This document shows positions 1-9,141 of a stretch of 64,000 bases of DNA, one piece after another. Source of the DNA: Vibrio sp. MedPE-SWchi (GTDB lineage Bacteria > Pseudomonadota > Gammaproteobacteria > Enterobacterales > Vibrionaceae); NCBI GenBank assembly GCA_001874155.1, contig MPDB01000001.1:186001-250000 (forward strand), written 5' to 3'. Numbering within the stretch: the first letter of the stretch is position 1; each line of letters begins with the position of its first letter. The notes under the pieces are model-generated. The model saw only the letters and a list, made by a program, of their open reading frames with translations, was not told the DNA's origin and made no database searches. A program made the position numbers and the translations under genes.

Positions 1-1475
1 CTGTCTCGTTACTTTCGACGGACGGCGCGAAAGGTAAATCTTCTCACGTCTATTTCTCTCACTCGATTGAGATTTCCGGATTCCTTGGTGCGTTCAATGT
101 CACCGTTTCATTCGACAACCTTTCCAAGGCTAACTTTGCTGAAATTGCAGTAAACCAATCATGTTTTGACGTGATCCTCGATCTTTCACTTAATGGCGTT
201 ATGAAAGAAGAGGTGCCAGTACCCGGTTACTACCCAGTTGGTCGCGGCTATCCAAGCATGCAAGACGCTCTCGATGACATCCCGACATTAATGGGAACGT
301 TTGATAAACCGAAGTATTTTAGACTCGATACCGATCTCTGTGCGCACAGTTCTCGAGGTGTAAAGGGGTGTGATCGCTGTGTGGATGCATGTCCTGCCGG
401 CGCACTGGAAAGTAAAGGGAGCGATCGAACTGGCTTTAAAATCGAGATCAATCCGTACTTGTGTCAAGGGGTAGGCACCTGCGCGACCTCTTGCCCAACA
501 GAAGCAATTCGTTACGCGTTGCCTAATCCAGAAGAAACACAAAAGTTCGTTGAAAGAACATTAGCAAACTACGCCAAAGCTGGTGGAGAGGCACCCATTG
601 TCTTGTTTTGCAGTGAGCGTCACGAAACGTATTCACTCATGGCGCTTAAAGCATTGCCCGATAATGTTTTACCAATCGTTGTTGAGGAATTGCCCTCGGT
701 GGGCATCGATACTTGGTTTACAGCATTAGCAAATGGCGCAACACAAGTGTTGTTCGCTGCCAGTAAACACATGCCAGAAACGATTCAACGCGTTCTGAAT
801 AAAGAAGTCGCCATGGCACAAACACTTCTAGAGCCTCTAGGTATAGACAGCACGACCATTGATATCCTTTACCTAGAAACGCTAAAAGATCAAACACCAA
901 CTTTGCATTCAACCCAATTACTGCCAAGTATTGGCGAGCTGTCTGGCTCAAAGCGTGAACGTTTGTTTCAGGCGCTAGACGCATTCGCAGAAAAAAGAAT
1001 CGAACAAATAGAAGTGACCAATCTTCCTAGCCACGCTCCTTATGGCAGTGTGAACTGTGAAAGCAAAGATTGTACGTTATGTATGGCGTGTGTCGCGGTT
1101 TGCCCAACTAGTGCGTTGCATAATGATGGCGAATCACCCTCGCTACAATTTATTGAACAAGACTGTATTCAATGCGGTATGTGTGAAAAAGCGTGTCCCG
1201 AATCCGCCCTTTCTCTTGAACCCCGAATTAATTGGAATAAAACAGAACGTTCAATAGCAAACATCCTACATCATGAAAAGCCAGCGGAATGCCTACGTTG
1301 CCATAAGCCGTTTGCACCTCAGTCGATGATCACCATGTTACAAAACAAGTTACGCGGTCACTCCCAATTCTCTGATGAAATGGCGATTAATCGCATAGCA
1401 ATGTGCGAAGACTGCCGTGTTAAAGACGTGTTTGAATCCATGGCTGAAGACCCAGCAAAACAACTTAATTACTAG
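1..1475 (+). CDS. Multi-cluster 4Fe-4S ferredoxin of the formate dehydrogenase cluster (5' end outside window)
   Basis: The reading frame is open from base 3 to the stop at 1475, so the start lies left of the window and about 490 residues are visible. A GTG at 171 is internal to this frame and is not the likely start. Four ferredoxin-type Cys groups are visible: CDRCVDACP, CQGVGTCATSCP, CTLCMACVAVCP and CIQCGMCEKACP. A Cys-rich tail (CLRCHKPF, CEDCR) follows. Such proteins sit beside formate dehydrogenases in vibrios and probably carry electrons or help mature the enzyme; the exact role is inferred. It is followed after 9 bp by the TorD-like gene, so the genes are likely cotranscribed. Confidence 0.85.
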   Translation, partial: VSLLSTDGAKGKSSHVYFSHSIEISGFLGAFNVTVSFDNLSKANFAEIAVNQSCFDVILDLSLNGVMKEEVPVPGYYPVGRGYPSMQDALDDIPTLMGTFDKPKYFRLDTDLCAHSSRGVKGCDRCVDACPAGALESKGSDRTGFKIEINPYLCQGVGTCATSCPTEAIRYALPNPEETQKFVERTLANYAKAGGEAPIVLFCSERHETYSLMALKALPDNVLPIVVEELPSVGIDTWFTALANGATQVLFAASKHMPETIQRVLNKEVAMAQTLLEPLGIDSTTIDILYLETLKDQTPTLHSTQLLPSIGELSGSKRERLFQALDAFAEKRIEQIEVTNLPSHAPYGSVNCESKDCTLCMACVAVCPTSALHNDGESPSLQFIEQDCIQCGMCEKACPESALSLEPRINWNKTERSIANILHHEKPAECLRCHKPFAPQSMITMLQNKLRGHSQFSDEMAINRIAMCEDCRVKDVFESMAEDPAKQLNY

Positions 1476-1484
1476 GAGTCGATT

Positions 1485-2108
1485 TTGGATAACCATTATC
1501 AATCACTGCGATCGGATATCTATCTACTGCTTGCGACGTTGTTTCGCCAAGCCCCTAGTGAAGAACTGATCGAATTTCTGTCAAACATTGAAATCGAAAC
1601 CGAAGACAGCTTGATGCAACAAGCTTGGTCTTCATTGAAAGCGGCAGCAATTCAAAGCGAAAGCTCGGCGTTGGAAGAAGAGTACCAAACACTATTTATC
1701 GGCATCGGCCGAGGTGAGGCTGTGCCATTCGGATCTTGGCATATGACCGGTTCTTTAATGGAGAAACCATTAGCGTTATTGAGACAAGACCTTAAAGCAC
1801 TGGGTGTCGTTCGTGATGAAAACGTCAAAGAGCCAGAAGATCATATCTCCGCACTTTGTGAAGTCATGGCGATGCTCACCGATGAAAATGAAAACACACA
1901 ACAGCAGTTTTTTAATGCGCACATATCTCCTTGGTACGTGTCATTGAACGCACAAATTGAACAGGCGAAGCATGCCAATTTTTACAAACAGGCGAGTCAG
2001 TTGCTGTCGGCATTTTTACATATTGAGCAAATTCGATTTAGCGAGAAATTAGCCGGTTCAAGCAGCAAGTTAACCATTAATGTCAACAATATCAGCAATT
2101 CACTCTAG
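1485..2108 (+). CDS. TorD-family molybdoenzyme chaperone
   Basis: This 207-residue, mostly helical protein has no signal peptide and fits the TorD/DmsD family in length and in the block EEEYQTLFIGIGRGEAVPFGS. Family members bind the Tat signal or the apoenzyme of a molybdopterin oxidoreductase in the cytoplasm while the cofactor is inserted. The start is a TTG preceded by AGGAG at 1474-1478, nine bases upstream. Its place between the ferredoxin and the FdhA gene points to FdhA as client, which is an inference from context. Confidence 0.85.
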   Translation: MDNHYQSLRSDIYLLLATLFRQAPSEELIEFLSNIEIETEDSLMQQAWSSLKAAAIQSESSALEEEYQTLFIGIGRGEAVPFGSWHMTGSLMEKPLALLRQDLKALGVVRDENVKEPEDHISALCEVMAMLTDENENTQQQFFNAHISPWYVSLNAQIEQAKHANFYKQASQLLSAFLHIEQIRFSEKLAGSSSKLTINVNNISNSL

Positions 2109-2217
2109 CGCGAACAGCTAGGGCAATAACAAGTTTAAGCGTAGGAATAAGGTTTTATAGAAACGTTGAAACGTTCAGATATTCCACGCTAAAAACAAGC
2201 ATGTAAGGAAGCAATAG

Positions 2218-2424
2218 ATGAACAACAAAAACAATAAAGACGCTGTCAACACAAGCCGACGAGATCTAATCAAAGGCTTAACAACAGCGGCAGTCGTCAG
2301 TGCGGTGGCGGCCGGAACAAGCACAACGGCCGTCGCTCAGGAAGAGGCAGTCGTTAAGCCAGAGAAACAAGGTGAAGGTTATCGTGAGACTCAACATATT
2401 CGCGACTATTACGACTCACTATAA
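2218..2424 (+). CDS. Formate dehydrogenase region Tat-target small protein
   Basis: A 68-residue protein with a twin-arginine motif near the N-terminus (SRRDLIKG), a hydrophobic Ala-rich stretch and a putative cleavage site near AVAQEE. It matches the short family annotated as formate dehydrogenase region Tat target. The tail is charged and ends HIRDYYDSL. It is preceded by an AGGAAG ribosome site and lies 11 bp upstream of fdhA. Its molecular function is not established; its invariable position suggests a small periplasmic or membrane-proximal partner of the enzyme. Confidence 0.85.
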   Translation: MNNKNNKDAVNTSRRDLIKGLTTAAVVSAVAAGTSTTAVAQEEAVVKPEKQGEGYRETQHIRDYYDSL

Positions 2425-2435
2425 GGAGCAAGACA

Positions 2436-5291
2436 ATGAAACTAACAAAACGCTCCGATAGCGTGACCAAAAAAGAGAATCAATTTGGTGTGAGCCGTCG
2501 ATCTTTTATGAAGAATTCGTCATTAGCGGCTGGCGGTGCTGTCGCTGGAGCCAGCCTATTTGCACCAACCATGATGAAAAAGGCACAAGCACAATCGGTC
2601 GATTCAGAGGTAGAAACAGAAGTAAAACGCACCATTTGCTCACATTGTTCGGTAGGTTGTGGCATTTATGCGGAAGTTCAAAATGGGATTTGGACTGGGC
2701 AAGAGCCTGCATTTGATCACCCGTTTAATGCTGGTGGTCACTGTGCAAAAGGCGCAGCACTTCGTGAACATGGGCATGGTGAACGACGCTTAAAGTACCC
2801 AATGAAGCTTGAAAACGGCAAGTGGAAAAAGCTGTCTTGGGAACAAGCCATTGAAGAAATTGGCAATAAGACGCTCGAAATTCGTAAAGAATCGGGGCCT
2901 GATTCTGTTTATTGGCTAGGCAGTGCTAAACACAGCAATGAACAAGCGTACATGTTCCGAAAAATGGCAAGCCTTTGGGGAACGAATAACGTTGATCACC
3001 AAGCGCGTATTTGTCACTCGACCACGGTTGCGGGTGTTGCCAACACATGGGGTTACGGCGCCATGACCAACTCTTTCAATGATATGCATAACTGTAAGTC
3101 AGCGTTGTTTATCGGTTCTAACCCAGCAGAAGCTCACCCCGTAGCAATGCAGCATATTCTTATCGCGCAAGAGAAGAACGGTTGTAAGATCGTTGTGGCG
3201 GACCCTCGTCGCACACGCACCGCTGCAAAAGCCGATCACTATGTCTCTTTGCGCCCAGGTTCCGATGTGGCCTTTATTTGGGGCGTACTGTGGCATGTTT
3301 TCAAGAACCAGTGGGAAGATAAAGAGTTTATTCGCCAGCGCGTGTTTGGCATGGATGAAGTTCGTGAAGAAGTGGCGAAATGGCCACCTGCTGAAGTAGA
3401 GCGTGTAACTGGAATTTCTGAAGAAGAAGTGTATCAGACTGCTAAGCTACTCTCTGAAAACCGACCAGGCTGTATTGTTTGGTGTATGGGCGGAACACAA
3501 CATACGACGGGCAATAACAACACGCGCGCTTACTGTATCCTTGAGCTTGCCTTAGGCAATATGGGCAAATCTGGAGGTGGCGCAAACATATTCCGTGGTC
3601 ATGACAACGTACAAGGCGCAACGGATTTAGGCGTGCTTTCTCATACACTTCCAGGGTATTACGGACTTTCTGACGGCGCTTGGAAACACTGGTCTGGCGT
3701 TTGGGATCTTGACCACCAATGGGTCAAAGATCGCTTCGACCAAAACAAGTACCGCGGAAAACTGCCGATGAACAACATGGGAATCCCAGTCTCACGTTGG
3801 ATAGACGGCGTACTTGAAGACAAAAACAACATCGAGCAAAAAGACAACATTCGAGCCATGTTTTATTGGGGTCATGCGGTTAACTCTCAAACACGCGGTG
3901 TTGAGATGAAAACAGCAATGCAAAAACTCGATATGATGGTGATTGTTGATCCATACCCGACGGTAGCGGCAGTCATGAATGACCGCACCGACGGTGTTTA
4001 CCTTCTACCAGCAACAACGCAGTTTGAAACGACGGGCTCTGTAACCGCTTCTAACCGTTCATTGCAATGGCGTGAGCAGGTCGTGGCTCCTTTATTTGAG
4101 TCTAAGCCCGATCATGAAATCATGTATCTTCTCAGCAAGAAACTGGGCTTTTCAGATCAGTTATTCAAGCACATCAAGGTTGAAAACAACCAGCCCGTCA
4201 TCGAAGACATTACTCGCGAGTTCAACAAAGGAATGTGGACCATAGGTTACACAGGCCAAAGCCCTGAGCGTATCAAATCTCATACAATGAATTGGCACAC
4301 TTTCCATAAAACCTCACTAGAAGCTGAGGGTGGTCCTGCGCATGGTGAAACCTATGGGCTTCCTTGGCCTTGTTGGGGCACACCTGAAATGAAGCACCCA
4401 GGGACGCATATTCTCTACGATACCTCTAAGACGGTAGCTGATGGCGGTGGTAATTTCCGAGCACGCTTTGGCGTTGAATTCGAAGGTGAAAACCTACTAG
4501 CGGAAGACAGCTACTCAAAAGATTGTGAGTTGAAAGACGGATACCCTGAATTCAGCGACAAGTTGTTAAAACACCTTGGGTGGTGGGATGACCTAACAGA
4601 GAGCGAAAAAGCCTCTGCAGAAGGTAAAAACTGGAAAACCGATGTTTCTGGTGGTATCCAACGAGTGGCGATAAAGCATGGTTGTATTCCATTTGGTAAT
4701 GCGAAGGCACGCGCCATTGTATGGACATTCCCAGATCGAGTGCCACTGCACCGTGAGCCTCTTTACACCCCAAGACGTGACCTTGTCACCGATTATCCGA
4801 CTTGGGATGACAGTGAGTCTATCTACCGTCTACCCACCATGTACAAATCCATCCAAGACCAAGATAAGTCTCAAGAATACCCAATCATTTTGACTTCTGG
4901 TCGACTGGTGGAATATGAGGGAGGCGGCGAAGAGACACGTTCAAATCCTTGGCTAGCTGAGTTACAACAAGAGATGTTTGTCGAAGTAAACCCGAAAGAC
5001 GCGAACGATCTTGGCTTCAAAGATGGCGATATGGTTTGGGTAGAAGGGGCAGAAAAAGGGCGTATTCACGTGAAAGCAATGGTCACACGCCGTGTTAAAC
5101 CAGGACTTGCGTTTATACCGTTCCACTTCGGAGGAAAATTCCAAGGCGAAGATCTGAGAGATAAATACCCAGAAGGCACAGACCCATACGTTATTGGTGA
5201 ATCCGCGAACATTGCAACAACCTACGGATATGACCCTGTGACACAGATGCAAGAAACAAAAGTCACCCTTTGTAACATTCGCAAAGCTTAG
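2436..5291 (+). CDS. fdhA: Formate dehydrogenase, molybdopterin catalytic subunit (Cys form)
   Basis: At 951 residues this is a full-length formate dehydrogenase-N type alpha subunit, oxidising formate to CO2 with a molybdenum or tungsten bis-MGD cofactor. A Tat signal (SRRSFMK, residues 20-26) sends the folded protein to the periplasm. The N-terminal [4Fe-4S] ligands are C68, C71, C75 and C103. The active-site pair is C193-H194 in ARICHSTTVAG; E. coli FdnG has selenocysteine at the equivalent place, and here it is an ordinary Cys codon. FdhB and FdhC follow at 11 and 14 bp, so electrons should pass through FeS clusters to a membrane cytochrome b. A matS-like palindrome (4777-4789) lies inside the gene. 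Confidence 0.95.
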   Translation: MKLTKRSDSVTKKENQFGVSRRSFMKNSSLAAGGAVAGASLFAPTMMKKAQAQSVDSEVETEVKRTICSHCSVGCGIYAEVQNGIWTGQEPAFDHPFNAGGHCAKGAALREHGHGERRLKYPMKLENGKWKKLSWEQAIEEIGNKTLEIRKESGPDSVYWLGSAKHSNEQAYMFRKMASLWGTNNVDHQARICHSTTVAGVANTWGYGAMTNSFNDMHNCKSALFIGSNPAEAHPVAMQHILIAQEKNGCKIVVADPRRTRTAAKADHYVSLRPGSDVAFIWGVLWHVFKNQWEDKEFIRQRVFGMDEVREEVAKWPPAEVERVTGISEEEVYQTAKLLSENRPGCIVWCMGGTQHTTGNNNTRAYCILELALGNMGKSGGGANIFRGHDNVQGATDLGVLSHTLPGYYGLSDGAWKHWSGVWDLDHQWVKDRFDQNKYRGKLPMNNMGIPVSRWIDGVLEDKNNIEQKDNIRAMFYWGHAVNSQTRGVEMKTAMQKLDMMVIVDPYPTVAAVMNDRTDGVYLLPATTQFETTGSVTASNRSLQWREQVVAPLFESKPDHEIMYLLSKKLGFSDQLFKHIKVENNQPVIEDITREFNKGMWTIGYTGQSPERIKSHTMNWHTFHKTSLEAEGGPAHGETYGLPWPCWGTPEMKHPGTHILYDTSKTVADGGGNFRARFGVEFEGENLLAEDSYSKDCELKDGYPEFSDKLLKHLGWWDDLTESEKASAEGKNWKTDVSGGIQRVAIKHGCIPFGNAKARAIVWTFPDRVPLHREPLYTPRRDLVTDYPTWDDSESIYRLPTMYKSIQDQDKSQEYPIILTSGRLVEYEGGGEETRSNPWLAELQQEMFVEVNPKDANDLGFKDGDMVWVEGAEKGRIHVKAMVTRRVKPGLAFIPFHFGGKFQGEDLRDKYPEGTDPYVIGESANIATTYGYDPVTQMQETKVTLCNIRKA
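4777..4789. other. Candidate matS site (MatP binding) inside fdhA
   Basis: GTGACCTTGTCAC fits the MatP consensus GTGACRNYGTCAC at 12 of 13 positions; the only departure is C at the R position. Both half-sites GTGAC and GTCAC are intact. MatP is encoded in this window and binds such sites across the Ter macrodomain, within genes as well as between them. The site is read by eye only. Confidence 0.5.
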
Positions 5292-5302
5292 GAGAAATAG
5301 AG

Positions 5303-5911
5303 ATGGCTAATATGAAATTCCTTTGTGACACCAAGCGATGCATCGAATGTAATGGCTGTGTTACGGCATGTAAGAACGAAAATGATGATGCGTTAGAGTG
5401 GGGGATTCAACGTCGCCGTGTAGTCACGCTTAATGACGGTGAGCCGGGAGAGAACTCTATTTCGGTCGCCTGTATGCACTGTACCGATGCGCCTTGTATG
5501 GCGGTGTGTCCTGCTGACTGTTTTGAAAGAACCGAAGACGGCATTGTTCTACACAATAAAGACCTTTGTATTGGGTGTGGTTACTGTCTGTTCGCTTGCC
5601 CATTTGGTGCTCCTCAATTCCCAAAACAAACCGCGTTTGGAGAACGAGGCAAAATGGACAAGTGCACATTCTGTGCTGGCGGGCCAGAAACAGAGGCGGG
5701 ATCAGAAGAGGAACGCCAAAAATATGGAGCTAACCGTATTGCGGAAGGCAAGCTGCCTATGTGTGCGTCCCTATGTTCAACCAAAGCATTAATAGCTGGT
5801 GATGCAAATAAAGTCTCGGACATATTCAGACAGCGCGTTGTTGAGCGTGGAGCAAAAGATGCAGGCTGGACAAATGGTGAAGACCTTGCATTTGATGCGA
5901 CTAAAAGTTAA
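5303..5911 (+). CDS. fdhB: Formate dehydrogenase iron-sulfur subunit
   Basis: A 202-residue electron-transfer subunit with four Cys groups: CIECNGCVTACKNE, CMHCTDAPCMAVCPADC, CIGCGYCLFACPFGAP and the split CTFC ... CASLC. This is the pattern of the HybA/FdnH beta-subunit family with four [4Fe-4S] clusters. Unlike E. coli FdnH it is shorter and has no C-terminal membrane anchor, so it should be held by contacts with FdhA and FdhC. It lacks its own Tat signal and would be exported together with FdhA. An AGGAGA ribosome site precedes the ATG. Confidence 0.93.
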   Translation: MANMKFLCDTKRCIECNGCVTACKNENDDALEWGIQRRRVVTLNDGEPGENSISVACMHCTDAPCMAVCPADCFERTEDGIVLHNKDLCIGCGYCLFACPFGAPQFPKQTAFGERGKMDKCTFCAGGPETEAGSEEERQKYGANRIAEGKLPMCASLCSTKALIAGDANKVSDIFRQRVVERGAKDAGWTNGEDLAFDATKS

Positions 5912-5925
5912 TCGTGGAGAGAGCT

Positions 5926-6984
5926 ATGTTCGAACCCATTAAGCGTACCTCTCTTGTAATGCTGTCGTTATTGACAGCATTACTACTGACTTTTTCTTTT
6001 GTATCAAACGCTAGTGAACAAACTGCAAAGGGGAGCACAAGCGTTTCTGAAAGAGAAATAACTCAACTTGCTGGTGCTGACTTTTGGCGTCAAGTTAGGC
6101 AAGGAGAGGAAGGTTATACAACGTCTCAATTCCCAGAGCATGGGGTGCTGATCAGTACTCCAGGGCAAACGTGGTACATCTTGAAAGAGAAGTGGATGTC
6201 ACCTGCGGGGGCTATCGCAATATTCGGCAGTATCTCTGTTGTGATTCTGGCTTATATCATTGTTGGCCCTGTGATGTTGAGTAAACCGAGAACAGGTCGA
6301 AAGATCAAACGGTGGACTCGACTGGATAGAGCACTGCATTGGAGTATGGCGTTTACCTTCCTAACATTGGCCTTTAGCGGGTTGATGCTTGTGTATGGCA
6401 AACATTTCCTAAAGCCTTACATACCAACAGATCTCTGGGGGTTTATCATTATGTTGGCCAAGCAGTACCACAATTACCTTGGTCCGTTGTTTGGCATTCT
6501 ATTGATTCTGATCCTATTCAAGTGGTGGCGAAAGTCGATTTTCAGCCGAGTTGATCTCACCTGGTTCATGAAGCTTGGCGGAATGGTCGGAAAGCATAAA
6601 GGGACGCACCCATCTGCTGGCTTCTCTAACGCAGGTGAAAAGGCTCTGTTTTGGCTGCTCATCGTTGTGGGCTCAGTGGTTGCTTTCAGCGGTCTGGTTC
6701 TCGATTTTCCAATCTTTGGCCAAACCCGAAGAGACATGGAATTGTCTAACCTTATTCATATGCTGTCTGCGTTAATTCTAATATGTGGGTTTGTATTCCA
6801 CATCTACATAGGTCTATTTGGCATGGAAGGCGCGTTAGAGGCGATGGTCACGGGCGAAGTCGATGAGACTTGGGCGAAAGAACACCATGATATTTGGTAT
6901 GACGAAGTGAAAGAGACCGCGACTGAAGGCAGTACCGTTTTAAAAGAGCGTGTTCAAGGAGCAGCCCATGAACAAACAACATAA
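5926..6984 (+). CDS. fdhC: Formate dehydrogenase cytochrome b subunit
   Basis: A 352-residue membrane protein of the FdnI/FdoI cytochrome b556 family. It has an N-terminal hydrophobic signal (LVMLSLLTALLLTFSF), a segment around GAIAIFGSISVVILAY, and the DRALHWSMAFTFLTLAFSGLMLVY core with candidate haem histidines; later histidines occur in KQYHNYLG, LIHMLSA and VFHIYIG. It anchors the enzyme and passes electrons to quinone. I chose ATG 5926 over GTG 5914 because GGAGAGAG lies directly upstream of it. The 3' end overlaps the next gene by 17 bp. Confidence 0.93.
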   Translation: MFEPIKRTSLVMLSLLTALLLTFSFVSNASEQTAKGSTSVSEREITQLAGADFWRQVRQGEEGYTTSQFPEHGVLISTPGQTWYILKEKWMSPAGAIAIFGSISVVILAYIIVGPVMLSKPRTGRKIKRWTRLDRALHWSMAFTFLTLAFSGLMLVYGKHFLKPYIPTDLWGFIIMLAKQYHNYLGPLFGILLILILFKWWRKSIFSRVDLTWFMKLGGMVGKHKGTHPSAGFSNAGEKALFWLLIVVGSVVAFSGLVLDFPIFGQTRRDMELSNLIHMLSALILICGFVFHIYIGLFGMEGALEAMVTGEVDETWAKEHHDIWYDEVKETATEGSTVLKERVQGAAHEQTT

Positions 6985-7384
6985 AGGTATTTGGTTTGCC
7001 TACATTGCAAGTCTGTTTACACCGCTGACTTGTTTGCTCTCTGGCGTCGTTGCAATCGTCTATGCCGGTTATCGTTTGGATAAAGGCGAGGATTCTGAGG
7101 TTGTAAATTCTCATTACTATGGGCTTATTCGTAGCTTCTTTTTGAACCTTACCTTTTTCGTTATCTTGATAGTAACGATTGCCACGACAAATGGCGTCTT
7201 AAAGGGTATCAATGACTATTGGTACAAAAGTTCAATGATTGACAGTGTGGCATATGGCATTCCGATCGTCGGTATGATCTTCGCAACAATAGCAATTGTT
7301 GTTTGGTTCATTCGCATGTTTACTGGCATGAAGCAATTGAAAGCCGATCTCCCACATGAGCCTGTGAAAGGACCGAACCTTTAG
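6968..7384 (+). CDS. Small membrane protein of the formate dehydrogenase operon
   Basis: A 138-residue protein with about three membrane segments (IASLFTPLTCLLSGVVAIVYAGY, LNLTFFVILIVTIA, YGIPIVGMIFATIAIVVWFI) and polar ends. It loosely resembles DUF4870-type small membrane proteins, but I cannot assign a family with confidence. The start at 6968 is set by AAGGAG 7 bases upstream; a GTG at 6950 has no such site. Overlap with fdhC and the terminator right after it show that it is the last gene of the operon. A role in assembling or stabilising the complex is inference. Confidence 0.75.
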   Translation: MNKQHKGIWFAYIASLFTPLTCLLSGVVAIVYAGYRLDKGEDSEVVNSHYYGLIRSFFLNLTFFVILIVTIATTNGVLKGINDYWYKSSMIDSVAYGIPIVGMIFATIAIVVWFIRMFTGMKQLKADLPHEPVKGPNL

Positions 7385-7415
7385 ATGAGGTTAGGGCAAT
7401 TCCACTATTAACAAG

Positions 7416-7444
7416 AAGAGGACGGTAAGCGTCCTCTTTTTTTG
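7416..7444 (+). terminator. Intrinsic terminator of the formate dehydrogenase operon
   Basis: The 8-bp stem AAGAGGAC / GTCCTCTT has a 7-base loop and runs into a stretch of T. It lies about 30 bp after the last gene of the operon. Confidence 0.9.
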
Positions 7445-7628
7445 CCTACAACTTTTATCTAATGACCTTTGTTGTCTGGTCAATTGTTTATCTTTGGTGC
7501 AAGCGCATCAATACAGTGCACCTTTATGACATCAAAAAATTTACTAACAAAACCACGCTTTTACTAAGATACTGATATTTAGATCGATAACTGTAAACCC
7601 TCTTCTCAATTGCCCCTAAAATCCATAC

Positions 7629-7644
7629 TGGCACATTAGTTGCT
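7629..7644 (+). promoter_or_regulatory. Sigma-54 (RpoN) promoter of amt
   Basis: TGGCACATTAGTTGCT has the -24 GG at 7630-7631 and the -12 GC at 7642-7643, exactly ten bases apart, and matches TGGCAC-N5-TTGCW. The predicted transcription start is near 7655, about 90 bp before the amt start codon. Nitrogen-regulated amt genes in Gammaproteobacteria are commonly RpoN/NtrC dependent. The rest of the 360-bp gap (7385-7744) holds no gene; half-sites TGGTGCA (about 7494-7500) and TGCACC (7517-7522) lie upstream and could be weak NtrC contacts. Confidence 0.85.
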
Positions 7645-7700
7645 CTTTACCCCGGAGTATTGAGCAAGACCGTCATTTTGCTCTGAAATTTGCCTATCTA

Positions 7701-7715
7701 GCACCATGATGGTGC
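7701..7715. promoter_or_regulatory. NtrC-like palindrome downstream of the amt promoter
   Basis: GCACCATGATGGTGC is a perfect palindrome apart from its central base and fits the NtrC operator pattern GCACC-N5-GGTGC. It lies about 50 bp downstream of the predicted start of transcription and 30 bp before the amt start codon, so it would be an enhancer, or a repressing site, within the leader. Assignment rests on the motif and on the neighbouring sigma-54 promoter. Confidence 0.6.
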
Positions 7716-7744
7716 GCTACAAAAGAGTAAGGAGATCTCTTCAC

Positions 7745-8965
7745 ATGTCAGAATCATCTAGCCAAATTCAAGGCGCTGTTCAGCTTTTAACACAAAGCTC
7801 AGACACGCTATTTTTATTGCTTGGCGCGATAATGGTATTCCTAATGCACGCAGGCTTTGCCTTTCTGGAAGTAGGGACCGTTCGACATAAGAACCAAGTC
7901 AATGCGTTAGTTAAGATTCTTGCAGATTTTGGGGTTTCAGCGTTAGCTTACTTCTTTATTGGATATTGGGTTGCCTATGGTGGGCATTTCTTTTCAAGTG
8001 CAGAAACCCTTTCAGCTGGCAATGGGTATGAACTTGTAAAGTTCTTCTTCCTACTGACATTTGCTGCAGCGATACCAGCCATCGTGTCAGGTGGTATTGC
8101 AGAGCGAGCTCGTTTTTATCCGATCCTCATCGCCACATTCTTAACGGTTGGTCTTGTATACCCACTTTTTGAAGGCATGATCTGGAACGGAAACTTTGGC
8201 GTTCAAGCATGGTTTGAATCAAGCTTTGGTGCTTCATTCCATGATTTTGCAGGCTCGGTGGTTGTGCACGGCGTTGGCGGCTGGATTGCGCTCGTTGCTG
8301 TCCTCTTTTTGGGTATGAGAAAAGGTCGAATTCGCGCGGGGAAACACACTAACTTTGCACCTTCTAACATTCCTTTCTTAGCGTTAGGTGCTTGGATATT
8401 ATGTGTCGGCTGGTTTGGCTTTAATGTCATGTCCGCTCAAACACTAGAAGGGATAAGCGGATTAGTTGCGCTTAACTCACTAATGGCGATGGTTGGCGGA
8501 ATTGTCGTTGCGTTAATAGCGGGTAAGAATGACCCAGGTTTTATTCATAATGGTCCGTTAGCCGGGCTTGTTGCTATCTGTGCAGGCTCAGATCTTATGC
8601 ACCCAATTGGCGCTCTCATAACAGGTGGTATAGCCGGTGGCTTGTTCGTGTATCTATTTACTTATCTACAAAACAAAACCTCAATTGACGATGTATTAGG
8701 TGTATGGCCATTACACGGTGTATGCGGTGCGTGGGGTGGTGTCGCAGCAGGTATCTTCGGGCAAACCGCTCTGGGTGGGCTCGGAGGCGTTAACTTTACG
8801 GTTCAGGTTCTAGGTACAATTCTAGGTATCGCGACAGCCGTAATAGGCGCAGTTATTGTCTACGGCGCGCTACATAAGATTACTGGGCTGCGTCTGTCAG
8901 AAGAAGAAGAATTTATTGGGGCCGATCTTGCTGTTCATAAGATCTCTTCAACAAATGAAGACTAA
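7745..8965 (+). CDS. amt: Ammonium transporter (Amt/MEP/Rh family)
   Basis: A 406-residue integral membrane protein with about eleven hydrophobic segments and Amt signatures: GFAFLEVGTVRHKN, FHDFAGSVVVHGVGGWIAL with a conserved pore His, and the second pore His in VWPLHGVCGAWGG. It moves ammonium or ammonia into the cytoplasm. The ATG at 7745 is preceded by AAGGAG; an in-frame ATG at 7706 lacks a ribosome site and falls in the NtrC-like palindrome. No glnK (PII) gene is next to it, unlike in many bacteria, so PII control must come from elsewhere. Confidence 0.95.
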   Translation: MSESSSQIQGAVQLLTQSSDTLFLLLGAIMVFLMHAGFAFLEVGTVRHKNQVNALVKILADFGVSALAYFFIGYWVAYGGHFFSSAETLSAGNGYELVKFFFLLTFAAAIPAIVSGGIAERARFYPILIATFLTVGLVYPLFEGMIWNGNFGVQAWFESSFGASFHDFAGSVVVHGVGGWIALVAVLFLGMRKGRIRAGKHTNFAPSNIPFLALGAWILCVGWFGFNVMSAQTLEGISGLVALNSLMAMVGGIVVALIAGKNDPGFIHNGPLAGLVAICAGSDLMHPIGALITGGIAGGLFVYLFTYLQNKTSIDDVLGVWPLHGVCGAWGGVAAGIFGQTALGGLGGVNFTVQVLGTILGIATAVIGAVIVYGALHKITGLRLSEEEEFIGADLAVHKISSTNED

Positions 8966-8991
8966 ATAACGCACATATAATTATTGATACA

Positions 8992-9019
8992 AAAGAGAGG
9001 CTTAGTCCTCTCTTTTTTT
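8992..9019 (+). terminator. Intrinsic terminator of amt
   Basis: The stem AAAGAGAGG / CCTCTCTTT with a 6-base loop is followed by a T-run, 26 bp after the amt stop. Confidence 0.9.
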
Positions 9020-9141
9020 GTCAACCATCACAAAACCCATATGAAGTTAAAGGAATTAATACTATGGTCTAACGCCTAGCGCTTCTGATGGAAAAAGATC
9101 AATGCTAGTCTTAAATAAAATCAGGGCTAAAAGGACAGAGC

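Noticed and set aside
7706-7744. Longer amt start at 7706
   Set aside because: It lacks a ribosome site, adds residues not typical of Amt and lies within the NtrC-like palindrome; ATG 7745 has AAGGAG.
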